A stretch of DNA of 64,000 bases. It comes from Thermohalobaculum sp039028795 (GTDB lineage: Bacteria > Pseudomonadota > Alphaproteobacteria > Rhodobacterales > Rhodobacteraceae). Under the pieces are notes generated by a model. The model made no database searches. It had not been told where the DNA came from and worked only from the letters and a program-made list of their open reading frames with translations. Both the position numbers and the translations under genes were made by a program. The stretch spans positions 16,978 through 80,977 of the forward strand of contig JBCCHJ010000018.1 of assembly GCA_039028795.1 (NCBI GenBank), given 5' to 3'. Of the stretch, positions 51,869 through 61,703 are shown piece after piece. Each line of letters opens with the position of its first letter. Position 1 is the stretch's first letter.

Positions 51869-53272
51869 TTAGTCGGTCTCGGCCGTGCTGTCTTTTTCCA
51901 ACTGGCCTGCCAGACCCGCCAAGTCGCCAGTTGCGTCCTTGGCGCGGGCTTTCACACCCATGTCGTTGATCAGAAGCTTTTGCACTTTCAGCATGTGCAA
52001 CTGGTAATCAGACCAGGTGCGGCGGCGGTCACGGACAAAGTTGCCGTCGGCATCGATGCCGGTGACATATGTGTTGTCCATGGTTACCGGGCCAAAGCCG
52101 ATCAGCTTGTTCAGCTTCACAGCCGTTTCGCCGAGGTTGTTCTTGCCGGTCTGCAGTGCCATGGCAAAGCCCTTCAGCTCGCCCCAGTGCTTGACATAGG
52201 CGCGATAGACTTCTGCTTTGGCATCGTCGCCTTCAGCTGCTTCAAGCTTCGCGATGTCATTGTAGACGTCGCCTGCATATTTGAATGCAGCTTCGGCCAG
52301 GACCTTCTCCCACTCGTCGCCGATCACCTTGGCATAGCCTTGCAACTTGGCCAGTTGCTCGGCGCTCAGGTTTTCACCATTGGCCGAGGCAATCAGGTTA
52401 CGACCGTCGACGAAGGCAGCCATGATTGTGTTGGTGTAGTTGGTCACGCCGCCGCGATCCGCGCCAACCGCGTAGTAGGCGTTGCCGAAGACATATTCGG
52501 ACTTCAGGTCAACCACACCGTCACCGTTGGCGTCAGCAGCCGCCAGGTCTTTTTGCTTGGCGATGGCATAGTTCTGATCCGGCGTCAGAGTAGCGGAGTG
52601 TGCCGCAGCGCCCCAGTAGCCAAATGCTTCATCCCAGGAATGCTCTTTTCCGGTGTAGTGCGCGCCGTCCTTGTAGGGCTTGCCGTTCGGTTTTTCGTCC
52701 GCAGTCATCTTTTCGTCGAGGTAGTTGTCAACGGCCTGATGGTAGGACACAGCGCCCAGCGTGTATTTCGAAATCAGCTGCGACCAGTCATAGCCGTTTG
52801 CTGCGTCGAAGCCGCCATCTGCGATGGCTGCGTGCTTGATCATGTGCTGGATGACTTCCTGACCAGTCATGTTGCCTGGCCAAGCTGGCATTGCGCCATT
52901 GTAGAACTTGCCCATCAGGTTTGCGCCGCCTGACAGATCACCCATTTTGCTCTGCTTGACCGGGAAGCCGTCCTTGCCGCCCGGGGCCATGATCGGCAGT
53001 TCGGGATCTTTGCCGTTCATGTACGCCAGCATCTGAGCTTCCAGGTCTGCGCTATACGTGCCATTGCCTTTGCCAGCCAGCTTCTTCAGGCTGTCATGCA
53101 GGGCATAGCGGGCAATCTGTCCTGAGTAGGAAACCGAGTTTGTTTTGTCCCCAGAGTACCCCTTCAGAGTCACAGGCTGCGGGCCGTAAACCTTGTCGCC
53201 GGCTTGTGCAGCAGTTGCCAGTACAACTGTTGCCAGCAGGCAGGTCGTTCCCTTCAATAATGACTTCAGCAT
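51869..53272 (-). CDS. DUF4856 periplasmic protein, iron-linked, with EF-hand loop
   Basis: A 467-residue exported protein (signal peptide MLKSLLKGTTCLLATVVLATAAQA; GGAAGGAAG before the ATG at 53272). YSGQIARYALHDSLKKLAGK and HSWDEAFGYWGAAAH match DUF4856, a family distantly like imelysin. D247-A-N-G-D-G-V-V-D-L-K-S-E is a perfect EF-hand calcium loop (residues 247-259). The context of haem and iron receptors suggests a periplasmic or surface iron-binding role. Confidence 0.8.
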   Translation of the reverse strand: MLKSLLKGTTCLLATVVLATAAQAGDKVYGPQPVTLKGYSGDKTNSVSYSGQIARYALHDSLKKLAGKGNGTYSADLEAQMLAYMNGKDPELPIMAPGGKDGFPVKQSKMGDLSGGANLMGKFYNGAMPAWPGNMTGQEVIQHMIKHAAIADGGFDAANGYDWSQLISKYTLGAVSYHQAVDNYLDEKMTADEKPNGKPYKDGAHYTGKEHSWDEAFGYWGAAAHSATLTPDQNYAIAKQKDLAAADANGDGVVDLKSEYVFGNAYYAVGADRGGVTNYTNTIMAAFVDGRNLIASANGENLSAEQLAKLQGYAKVIGDEWEKVLAEAAFKYAGDVYNDIAKLEAAEGDDAKAEVYRAYVKHWGELKGFAMALQTGKNNLGETAVKLNKLIGFGPVTMDNTYVTGIDADGNFVRDRRRTWSDYQLHMLKVQKLLINDMGVKARAKDATGDLAGLAGQLEKDSTAETD

Positions 53273-53340
53273 CTTTTCTTCCTTCCTGACATTGAGAGCG
53301 CAGAATCCATCCCGGATTACCTGACCGGGAAACTCGGGCT

Positions 53341-53352
53341 TTTTGATCAAAA
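53341..53352. promoter_or_regulatory. TTTTGATCAAAA palindrome upstream of DUF4856 gene
   Basis: A perfect 12-bp palindrome 69 bases upstream of the DUF4856 start, continuing into GTCAAC so that TTGATCAAAAGTCAA (from 53343) is also a near inverted repeat of the TTGAC/GTCAA type. It is a candidate iron-responsive operator; the binding protein is not known. Confidence 0.4.
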
Positions 53353-53515
53353 GTCAACAATTAACGCGCCGAAAACGCGCAAAAATCGCCCTAAACAGCG
53401 GTGTTCACAACAGTTTAACTTACAAGATACTGTGCTTTGACCCGGTATGGGACGCCTTGGCTCAGGATGGCTTTCCGGGGTTGCCACCAGTTGTCTCTCA
53501 CTACTGGACAAGCTT

Positions 53516-54079
53516 TCAATTTTTCCAGTCATGACGCAGTTTTAAGTGATCACTGACCGGCGCATCCAGCAAGCCTATTGGCCGCAGTGTTCTTGGGCAG
53601 CCGACACGTTCAAACCTGGGCAAAATCTCGACGAGCTTCTGGACAGACTGCAAAAACTCGTTCGTGTCATTGCCTTCGCAGAGCAGCATCGCATGCGTGT
53701 GGGCAGTCCCTGAACGACCCTCGCGCAGAGCTGTGATTGTCCCCATCAACTGACGTTCCTGCTCGCTGAGGATCTCGCTGCAAACCGGACATACCGGGCA
53801 GTTGAATTGAAAGCAGGACATCCGGCTTGACCGCATCGCGTGAACCACATTCAAAACCAATGCGACGGGCTGCACATCAGATCCGCCCACGGGCAAATCC
53901 TCGGCCGCGGTGATCCCTTGCGCCCAGGCTTGGGTGAACGGTTCAGCAAAACTTATGAAGAAGTACCGCGCTACGCATAGGATCGTGCGTTCGTGCTGGT
54001 CCAGACCAGCGTCTGACATCAGCATCTCTTTGTCGTTTGGAACGCGATGATCACAGAACTCGTCAGAGTCTTTGGGCAC
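53516..54079 (-). CDS. Protein of unknown function with CPVC motif
   Basis: A 187-residue protein I cannot name. The GTG at 54079 follows GGGAGGG and is preferred over the open frame to 54223. CFQFNCPVCPVCSEILSEQE holds four Cys that could bind a metal, followed by a helical segment (EFLQSVQKLVEILPRF). It is divergent from the receptor at 54325 with a palindrome between them, which hints at a regulatory or accessory role. The region from SEILSEQER on weakly resembles the end of the small protein at 38279. Confidence 0.6.
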   Translation of the reverse strand: MPKDSDEFCDHRVPNDKEMLMSDAGLDQHERTILCVARYFFISFAEPFTQAWAQGITAAEDLPVGGSDVQPVALVLNVVHAMRSSRMSCFQFNCPVCPVCSEILSEQERQLMGTITALREGRSGTAHTHAMLLCEGNDTNEFLQSVQKLVEILPRFERVGCPRTLRPIGLLDAPVSDHLKLRHDWKN

Positions 54080-54186
54080 GGCACCCTCCCGGAAATGGAT
54101 GTTTCTGTCTGAACAGAAAGCATTGCGATTTGGGGATACCGGGCTGCAGCGAGCACATTGCTTGGTGGGACCACTCCCTACTTGTT

Positions 54187-54202
54187 TTGCTAGGAATAGC
54201 AA
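54187..54202. promoter_or_regulatory. TTGCTA-N4-TAGCAA inverted repeat in divergent promoter
   Basis: Perfect 6-bp arms with 4 bases between, in the gap between the divergent genes starting at 54079 and 54325. TTGACA (54231-54236) inside AATTGACAAAATT lies nearby on the plus strand. Together they are a plausible operator and promoter region for the receptor gene. Confidence 0.45.
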
Positions 54203-54324
54203 TCCCGAAAACTCTTCACGCACACGTTAATTGACAAAATTTGCCGCATTAGATCGTTGTGCATCGAGCCAATGCCCACAGGTATAGCGGTTTTTAATGC
54301 TGATGCCTGCCGGGGGGAAGAAAA

Positions 54325-56481
54325 TTGGCAAAAACTATCAAGAAGATCGTGCTTATCGGTCTAGTGACCAACTTTTTGAGCCCGTATATCGCTCTCGCCC
54401 AATCCGAAAATGAAGAACTGGTCGGTGATGAAATCATCGTCGGTGGTGAACTTTTGGATCGGACCATTCAGGAATCGCAAACCAGCGTTACCGTAGTCAC
54501 GGGCGAAGAATTGGAACGCAGAAACGATGTCGACCTGCGCGATATTGTCGACCGGGTGCCTGGCGTCACGACCACTGGCCGGGGCACCGCCTTCGTCATT
54601 CGCGGGGTCGATGAACGCGGCATCGGCGTTGGCAGCGCCTCTGCACCAGCGATCACTACGACAATTGACGGCGCGCGCATCACCGACTTCGGCCGAACAA
54701 ACACAACTTTTCTGCCGACATGGGATGTTGAGCAGGTTGAATTCTTGCGTGGCCCGCAATCCACGCAGACCGGACGAAACGCTTTGGCAGGGGCCGTCGT
54801 CGTCAAATCCAAAGACCCAGTATATGACACCGAGTTTAAACTACGTTTGGGCGCTGGCAGCGGAAGAACTTTTCAAGGTGCATTTGCGGCAAACGAAGAG
54901 ATCATAGAAAACACCTTAGCGCTGCGCTTTGCGGGCGAATTTAACAGCACCGACGGTTTCGTTGAAAACCCGCCGCTGGACAGAGACGACGACGCGAAAG
55001 TCCAGAACTTTAACGTGCGTGGCGGTATCCGGTTCGATCCCACGGATGATTTTTCGGCGATCCTGAAGATCAGCTACTTCGACGCATTTGACGGTTTTCA
55101 ATCCAGTTTGACGTCTCAGCTTCCATCACGCGTTGTTTTCTCTGATGCAGAAACCAGCGATGATGCCGAGTATTTCAGCGCGAACCTGCGTCTCGCCTTT
55201 GATTTCAATGAAAATCTCTCGATCGAAAGCGAAACAACTTTCGTAGATCGCAGGTTCTTGTTCAGTAGTGACTTCGACAATGGTCCGGAGCCACTGGCTA
55301 CTGCGTTCGAGGAAAGCACGGGAGATTCCTTTTCCCAGGAAGTCAAATTGGCTTTCGAGAATGATTGGATCTCTGCGGTCGTTGGTGGTTTCTACACTAA
55401 TATCGAAGAGTCGGTGAATGGCGCTGGTACGATTCCGGCCGAATTGCTTGTAGATCCTACCGCTACGCTTCCGACCGGTGCAAACCTACTGCAAACGATC
55501 CTTTTCCTTACCCCGAATGCTGCTGTCTTTGGCAGCGGCGTGTCGAGCTCTGAAGAAACGAATTTTGCTTTCTTCGGCGAAGTCGACATCGAGGTCGTCG
55601 ACGGTCTACGCTTCATTGTGGGCGGACGATACGACCGCGAAACGGTGGATAGAACCACGACCCCGACGACAACGACCAATTCACCACTTCTCGCGCTAAG
55701 TCTGCCCGTTGATCAGACCGAGACGATCTCTGCCACGTTTGATGCGTTTCTGCCGAAAGCGGGCGTGGTCTATGAGTTTACTGATGATGTCAGCCTCGGT
55801 TTTACCTACCAGCGTGGCTACCGTGCAGGTGGTGCAGACTTTAACCTTGCTACAAACCAGCAGACTGAATTCGACCCAGAATTCACCAACAACTTTGAAG
55901 TGTCGTTTCGCTCGACGTGGTTTGACGAACAACTGACCGTGAATGCCAATTTATTCTATACCGATTGGACCGACCAACAGGTGGTGATCCAAGGTCCGAC
56001 AAACATTACCGTCGACCGGTTCACGGTAAATGCTGGGTCTTCTACACTGATGGGGGGCGAAATTGATGTCAGAGCCCGTCCATTTGACGGTTTGGATGTT
56101 TACGGAACACTTGGATATGTGGAAACAGAGTTCCAGGAATTTACGTCTGATGGTGTTTCCTTCGCCGGCAACGAATTTCGCAATGCGCCGAAGTTTACCG
56201 GATCTGTTGGCGGCGTTTACGATTTCTACGATGGGTTTTTCGTCGGAGCGGATGCGACCTACACCTCCGGATCTTTTTCCGATCCGCAAAACGATCCTGC
56301 GCTCCGCGCAGATCCGCGGTTCGTGCTAGACTTCCGCGCTGGTTACCGGGATGAAAACTTCAGTGTGACAGCCTTCGTCGACAATGCCACGAATGTGACG
56401 TTTTTCGAAGAAAGGTCGCCAACGTTCACAACAGTCAGCGAGCCTAGAACCTTTGGCGTGATAGGACAGATCGGATTTTAA
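54325..56481 (+). CDS. TonB-dependent siderophore-type receptor
   Basis: A 718-residue outer-membrane receptor. The start is TTG with GGGGGAAG upstream; the signal peptide is KKIVLIGLVTNFLSPYIALA. The plug has IVDRVPGVTTTGRGTAFVIRG and VEFLRGPQSTQTGRNALAG; the C-terminus GVIGQIGF ends in Phe. There is no N-terminal signalling (STN) domain. It is clearly paralogous to the interrupted receptor at 59255-61618 (shared QTSVxVVxGEELE and RGPQSTQTGRNALAGA blocks). A PepSY-type operon follows downstream on the same strand. Confidence 0.9.
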   Translation: MAKTIKKIVLIGLVTNFLSPYIALAQSENEELVGDEIIVGGELLDRTIQESQTSVTVVTGEELERRNDVDLRDIVDRVPGVTTTGRGTAFVIRGVDERGIGVGSASAPAITTTIDGARITDFGRTNTTFLPTWDVEQVEFLRGPQSTQTGRNALAGAVVVKSKDPVYDTEFKLRLGAGSGRTFQGAFAANEEIIENTLALRFAGEFNSTDGFVENPPLDRDDDAKVQNFNVRGGIRFDPTDDFSAILKISYFDAFDGFQSSLTSQLPSRVVFSDAETSDDAEYFSANLRLAFDFNENLSIESETTFVDRRFLFSSDFDNGPEPLATAFEESTGDSFSQEVKLAFENDWISAVVGGFYTNIEESVNGAGTIPAELLVDPTATLPTGANLLQTILFLTPNAAVFGSGVSSSEETNFAFFGEVDIEVVDGLRFIVGGRYDRETVDRTTTPTTTTNSPLLALSLPVDQTETISATFDAFLPKAGVVYEFTDDVSLGFTYQRGYRAGGADFNLATNQQTEFDPEFTNNFEVSFRSTWFDEQLTVNANLFYTDWTDQQVVIQGPTNITVDRFTVNAGSSTLMGGEIDVRARPFDGLDVYGTLGYVETEFQEFTSDGVSFAGNEFRNAPKFTGSVGGVYDFYDGFFVGADATYTSGSFSDPQNDPALRADPRFVLDFRAGYRDENFSVTAFVDNATNVTFFEERSPTFTTVSEPRTFGVIGQIGF

Positions 56482-56704
56482 AGTGGCTATGAGCAGGGCC
56501 GATGAAATGCCCGCGCGATCACGTTAAATCGGCAATGCATAGAATGCGCCGCCTCAGTCGGGCGAGAATCTAGAAAAACGCTGTTTCTGCGGTTTGCCAC
56601 GGCATCTAGCGGGCTATATGGATTTCAGGGTATAGAGATGATCTGAAAGAAAAAATCTCGGTCATAGGCGCGTTATGCTGACCGGAAGTTGAAACGAGAA
56701 GGCC

Positions 56705-57004
56705 ATGAAACTGGTAGCCATAATTGCAAATGCAATTTCAGCCAGACCTCTATTGACCCGATGGATTCTGGCGGGGCCTGTGGCATTGATCCTCGCCATC
56801 GTTACGATGGCGTCGATGCCGTTTTGGCTGCCGGAAGGCCCGGCAAAGGTTGACCATCTGGCCTTTCCGATCGTCCTCTTCCCACTGATCTGGACAATCA
56901 CGGTCGTTTATCCTTGCCTGGCCGATAATCTACCCCGTGCGACGCTGATCATGTTAGGATTAACTGTGATGCAAGCCGCGCTGGTCACATCGGCGTTTGT
57001 TTAG
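56705..57004 (+). CDS. Small membrane protein of the PepSY operon
   Basis: A 99-residue protein with three hydrophobic segments (WILAGPVALILAIVTMASM, AFPIVLFPLIWTITVVY, IMLGLTVMQAALVTSAFV). Such three-helix proteins frequently precede PepSY-type ferric reductases in siderophore loci; I do not recognise a named family with certainty. GAGAAGG precedes the ATG and the next gene starts 9 bases after the stop. Confidence 0.7.
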   Translation: MKLVAIIANAISARPLLTRWILAGPVALILAIVTMASMPFWLPEGPAKVDHLAFPIVLFPLIWTITVVYPCLADNLPRATLIMLGLTVMQAALVTSAFV

Positions 57005-57013
57005 GACCTTGTC

Positions 57014-58603
57014 ATGATCGCGCTTGGGCAGTCCAAAACGAAACGCATGATCTCGCTGCACGGTTGGTCTGGTGTAATCATTGCAGCGTTGCTTTACGTG
57101 GTCGTGCTATCAGGCACGATCGTCGTGTTTGCCCATGAGATCGGATCTTGGTCGCGTGGTGTGGTGCCGCATGGGCACGCGCTTGAGCACCCGATCGATA
57201 ACATCGTGCGGATCTATGCACGCGACATTGACCCAGCTTACCTGGACGAAATCAGAATCCGCGAAACCAATCGCGGGTACCTCAGCATTTTCTACCACAC
57301 CCATACGAAAGACCCGTCAGGTCAGTTGGCCGATAAGGGCGTGCGCGTGATTGTCGATCCGGCCACGGACAGGTTGATCAGCAAGAAGGAAGGTTTCGCC
57401 AGCGAGGTCTTCCGCCGCGACCCTGGTTCGGCGCTTGAACGGTTCTTGCTGGATCTTCATATCCGGCTGCATATGCCTGGGTTCTGGGGCCTGCTGGCAA
57501 CGGGGCTTTTGGGACTTTGGATGATGATCTCGGGCGTCACAGGCCTGTTGACCCATCGCCACGCGATCCGCGATTTATTTGTGCCGGAAAGACCGGGTGA
57601 CCGGTTGGTATCCGCCCGAGACCGCCATGTCCTTGCCGGCACCTGGAGCTTGCTTTTCGCCTTCTTGGTCGCCTTCACAGGGGCGTTCTTCAGCTTTGCG
57701 GGATCGTTCGGTATTCCGCTGGTGGGAATGGTGGCCTTCGGCGGTGATCAGCAGTTGATGATCGAGACTGTCATTGGCCTGCCGCCGGCGATAGATACCA
57801 CGCCGGCACCTTTGGCAAGCTTGGATTACATCATACACGACGCTGTAAGCCGGGCCGGCACACTGCCAGGCGGCCTGACGATCTCGAATTACGGGCAGGC
57901 AGATGCCGCCGTGCTGACCCAGCATGCGGCAGCCAATGGCAATCTGATGGGCAACAGTCTTCTTTATGACGGCCCGACCCGTGCATTCGAGGGGATCAAG
58001 CCATTTTTGGGGACCGTTCCGTCTGCGTCGAACACTGCGGTCGGTTTGATGGGGCCGTTGCACTTCGGCAATTTTGCCGGGGCCACGTCCAAACTGATTT
58101 GGGTCGCGCTGGGATCAGCAATGTGCTTTGTGATCCTTAGCGGCACACGCATGTGGTTGCGTCGGCGTGCCGACAGACCGGGCTGGCAGATCTTTCGGCG
58201 CTTTATGGTCACGATCATATATGGCTTTCCTATTGCCATGGTCGCCTCGGCATATGGCCATTTCCTGAGCCTGCCTTTTGGCACCAGCCTTTGGTGGACA
58301 CCCGCAGCCTTCGTCGCGGCATCCTTCGTGTTGCTGGCCTATGGGATGCAACGCCAGGACATCGACAAGACCGCCCAACGTTTGCGCAAGGTTCTTGGCG
58401 CTACGCTGATTTTGCTGCCGCTTTTGCGATTGCTGGCGGGCGGCATCAGTTGGGCCGAGGCATTGGCGACAGGTCATACTGCGATTCCAGTTATTGACCT
58501 TTCGGTCGTGGCGGGCGGCGTTGTGTTATGGTTCTGGCCTATCGTGGCCGGTTACTTCCACAGTCCGTCCCGCCCTGTCGCCGTGCTGGAACCGGCTGAA
58601 TGA
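57014..58603 (+). CDS. PepSY-associated transmembrane protein (PiuB-like)
   Basis: A 529-residue inner-membrane protein with four or more membrane segments. It begins with LHGWSGVIIAALLYVVVLSG, followed by a periplasmic PepSY-like domain, DLHIRLHMPGFWGLLATGLL, HVLAGTWSLLFAFLVAFTGA and later segments. Conserved His pairs could bind haem. PiuB-type proteins are thought to reduce ferric siderophores at the inner membrane. It lies in an operon with the small genes at 56705 and 58600 (4-base overlap). Confidence 0.85.
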   Translation: MIALGQSKTKRMISLHGWSGVIIAALLYVVVLSGTIVVFAHEIGSWSRGVVPHGHALEHPIDNIVRIYARDIDPAYLDEIRIRETNRGYLSIFYHTHTKDPSGQLADKGVRVIVDPATDRLISKKEGFASEVFRRDPGSALERFLLDLHIRLHMPGFWGLLATGLLGLWMMISGVTGLLTHRHAIRDLFVPERPGDRLVSARDRHVLAGTWSLLFAFLVAFTGAFFSFAGSFGIPLVGMVAFGGDQQLMIETVIGLPPAIDTTPAPLASLDYIIHDAVSRAGTLPGGLTISNYGQADAAVLTQHAAANGNLMGNSLLYDGPTRAFEGIKPFLGTVPSASNTAVGLMGPLHFGNFAGATSKLIWVALGSAMCFVILSGTRMWLRRRADRPGWQIFRRFMVTIIYGFPIAMVASAYGHFLSLPFGTSLWWTPAAFVAASFVLLAYGMQRQDIDKTAQRLRKVLGATLILLPLLRLLAGGISWAEALATGHTAIPVIDLSVVAGGVVLWFWPIVAGYFHSPSRPVAVLEPAE

Positions 58604-59145
58604 CGTTTTGGATCTCCATCGCTGCGATCGCAATTTCAATGGTGGGATTGACCCACCTTGCTTTCACGAATCCCAAGCGCCGACGGACACTGAGCCAGGA
58701 ACAAGTCCAGCTACGGCGCATTGTTCCCGCGCGCTGTGCGGTCTGGATCCCGGGCATTGTTTTGGCGGTGCTGGGTGAGGCGGCGGCATTTGTCATATGG
58801 ATCGCGGCCCTGACCGTCCTGGGCTGGGTTCTGGCCGCAGCCCCGATCTCGACCCAAGACTTGATCAAAGAGCAGCTCGACGCCGTTAAGCAATATGTTG
58901 GTGCAATGTTGGGTAGATTGGGCGGTGCTGGGCGGTCTCTTGTGCGACGCATTCAACTGGCCCTGGCGTCCGAAGAAACGCTCGCCAAGGTGTCGCATAT
59001 GCGTGCACGCATTGAGCATCTGGAACGCCGCCTAGAGGACCTCGAGCGGCCTTCGATTGCGCATGTAGATCAAAACCTGGCTGATGCGTCGGCGAACATT
59101 TCTCAATCAACGCCGATCAAAGTCGCGGGTGGGTCATCTTCATAG
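58600..59145 (+). CDS. Membrane protein with C-terminal coiled coil
   Basis: A 181-residue protein of unknown function. There are three hydrophobic segments (ISIAAIAISMVGLTHLAF, CAVWIPGIVLAVLGEAAAFV, IWIAALTVLGWVLAAAP), then an amphipathic region ending in RARIEHLERRLEDLERPS, a short coiled coil. It overlaps the PepSY gene by 4 bases and so belongs to the same ferric-reductase operon. Confidence 0.7.
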   Translation: MTFWISIAAIAISMVGLTHLAFTNPKRRRTLSQEQVQLRRIVPARCAVWIPGIVLAVLGEAAAFVIWIAALTVLGWVLAAAPISTQDLIKEQLDAVKQYVGAMLGRLGGAGRSLVRRIQLALASEETLAKVSHMRARIEHLERRLEDLERPSIAHVDQNLADASANISQSTPIKVAGGSSS

Positions 59146-59254
59146 CCGAATCATTGGGATGTTGGCTTGGGCGAAAAACTCCTCAGACTTTGATGACCTC
59201 AGCGATTCAACGCGCATCGATTTCATACCTATCAGCGGAATTGTGCGTTTGAGA

Positions 59255-61618
59255 CTAGAAGTTAACCTGACCGACAACCCCGAAAGTCAGTGGCTCGCCG
59301 ACCCGGGACACTGTTGCGCCTGGCGCGCCAGGGACTGGATTAGCGACTAAGCTGATCGCGTACTCTTCATCAAACAAATTGCGCGTATAGGCGAATACCT
59401 CGAAGTTTTCATCCCGATAGCCTGCGCGCGCATTGACCAGGAAACGTGCATCAGATTTCAGGGCAGGCGTATTTCCGACATCCGTAAACGCGCTGGACGT
59501 GTAGCTGGCATCGGCGGATATGAACCAGCCTTCGTCAAAGGCGTACGTTCCGCCGAAGGCCGCGGTGAATTTCGGGGCATCCGGAAATTCATTTCCATCG
59601 AAGACGGTGCCGCCAGAGGTAAAGTCAATCAGCCTGGTATTGTTATAGGCGCCTGATGCGAACAGCTCGATATTATCCGTCGGTTCGTAAATCAGCTCTA
59701 TCTCACCACCGAACAACCGTGACCGACCCGAATTGGCCGTCGACCGGTCGATTATGATGAACGCAAATGGTGGCAACGGAGATCCAGGGATTGGTACGCC
59801 AGGAACATTGACCTGCATGTCACGCCAGATCGTGTAGTAGGCATTGGCATTCGCGGTTAACGCACCATCCAGCCACTGCGATCGGCCCGCCAATTCGAAC
59901 GTCCAGGACGTTTCCGGATCAAATGGAACGATATCACCCGTAATCCCCCGGCGCAGCGCTCCGCCCGCGCGATAACCTTTTTGCGCAGTAAAGCCCAAGC
60001 TGTGGTCTTCGGTGAACCGATAGACGATCCCGCCCTTCGGTAGAATCGCGGTGTAGGTTTCATTGATGTTGGTGCCGGGGTCCGGGGGTGGAAACCCCGC
60101 GAGCGATACAAAGCTGCTGAACAGGTCCAGCTCTTCCCTGTCATAACGAAGGCCCGCGATCAGGGTCAGATCTTCCAGCACATCGAATTCAACCTCTCCA
60201 AATGCGGCATAGTTCGTCACCGTATCGATGTTTAGAGTATTGAAGCCGAACGCACCAACAAGCCCATTGGTTCGTGAATCGAGCTCGAACCGCGTAAAGA
60301 ACAGTCCGGCTGTTCCGCGCAGGCGATCGCCATCATAGTTCAATCTTAATTCCTGCTCGATGCTATCGAAGTTTCTAAGCCGTTCGGAGAATCCGCCTGG
60401 GACGTTGGTCTGATCAGAGTCAGCGCGTTCAAGAAAGTCGTTCACGAAATAGGTTGTTTCTGACTGCAAGGAAATTTCTTCACTGAAGTCATAACTCATT
60501 CGCAAATTGAGGCTGTTAACGAATGAGCGGTCGAATGCAACGGCATCTGTCTGACTTGTTCTGACGCCTGGCGTCGTTTCCAATACGCTCCGCTCTCCGG
60601 TTTGTTCATAGCTTTATGTGTACTTGAGGATTGCTTCGAAATCGTCATTCGGGCGGAAACTTAGGCCAGCGCGAAAGGTTGCTGCCTCGGTCGCACCAGC
60701 TTCGTCGTCATTGGTTGTGATGTTCGTAATGAAGCCGTCGCTTTTGCGCACATCTCCCGAAATCCGCAAGGCCAGCCCAGTATCTTCAAAAGGAATATTC
60801 GCAGCAAACGCGCCGCCAAGCGTTTCCAGGTTGCCCAACTCGCCCCGCAGTTTGAACTCGAAATCGTCGATCGGATCTTTCGAGCGAACCCGGATAGCGC
60901 CAGCCAGGGCGTTGCGCCCGGTCTGCGTCGATTGCGGGCCACGTAACACTTCGATCTGTTCAAGATCCCAAACTGAAAAAGGTCCACTTAGCGTGCCGAA
61001 ACCGGTGAAATTCGACACCGTCGCGCCATCGACCTGTACCGAGACCAGGTTGCCGCTGTTCACACCGGCCCCAAAGCCCCCTTCGGTAATGCCACGAATT
61101 GAAACTCCACCGCCACCACCATCTGCAATAATGCCTGGCGTGCGTTCCAGCACGGTGAAGAGGTCCGGGTCTGATCGTTGTTCCAGGTCTTCCCCACGAA
61201 TTACCGCAACGGAAGTCTGGCTGTCCTGTTTGGTCCTTTGGATCAACTCGCCTGAGACGATGATGTCCTCGCCAATCAGGTCATCGTCATTCAACGATTG
61301 TTGGCTCGCAACGGCTTGGGTGACTGTCGCACCGTCGGTACCAAGGGACGTTGCTTGCAGTCCCGTGCCCTGCAGCATCTGGTCCAGCGCCTGGCGTGCG
61401 GTCATCAAACCGCGGACTGTCGTACTCTGTTTACCTTCGCTCAGAGCGCTGGCAATGCCGACTTGCAACCCGGTTTCGCGGCCGAGTTCAGCGATCGCCT
61501 CAGCCAGCGGTTGCGCACGCACATCGATCTGCACTGCGTTCTGCGACAGAGCCCAGGATGGGGCCAAAGCAAACACCGCCGCAATGCACACGGCTTTCTT
61601 CAAACTCGAACGGATCAT
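59255..61618 (-). pseudogene. FecA-like receptor interrupted by an in-frame TAA
   Basis: A TonB-dependent receptor of FecA type, 787 residues if read through. Codons 1-334 (61618-60617) encode a signal peptide, an STN signalling domain (VQIDVRAQPLAEAIAELGRE), the plug (ERTPGIIADGGGG, RGPQSTQTGRNALAGA) and the first barrel strands up to DDFEAILKYT. TAA at 60616-60614 then stops translation; the same frame continues without shift (SYEQTGERSV...) to 59255, ending GVVGQVNF. The paralogue at 54325 has ISYFDAF at this point. It is either a nonsense pseudogene or a sequencing error. FecR and sigma genes lie upstream. Confidence 0.85.
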
Positions 61619-61703
61619 CTTTCCCCCAAATCGGAATTCTGCTGGTTCCCTCTACCAACGCGCTCGATCGGGATATGTTTCAGAAAAAATCCTGCAATCC
61701 GGC

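Noticed and set aside
59255..60583. Receptor C-terminal half as an independent gene starting at TTG 60583
   Set aside because: It lacks a signal peptide and plug, and continues the frame of the upstream half exactly, with one TAA between, so it is treated as one interrupted gene.
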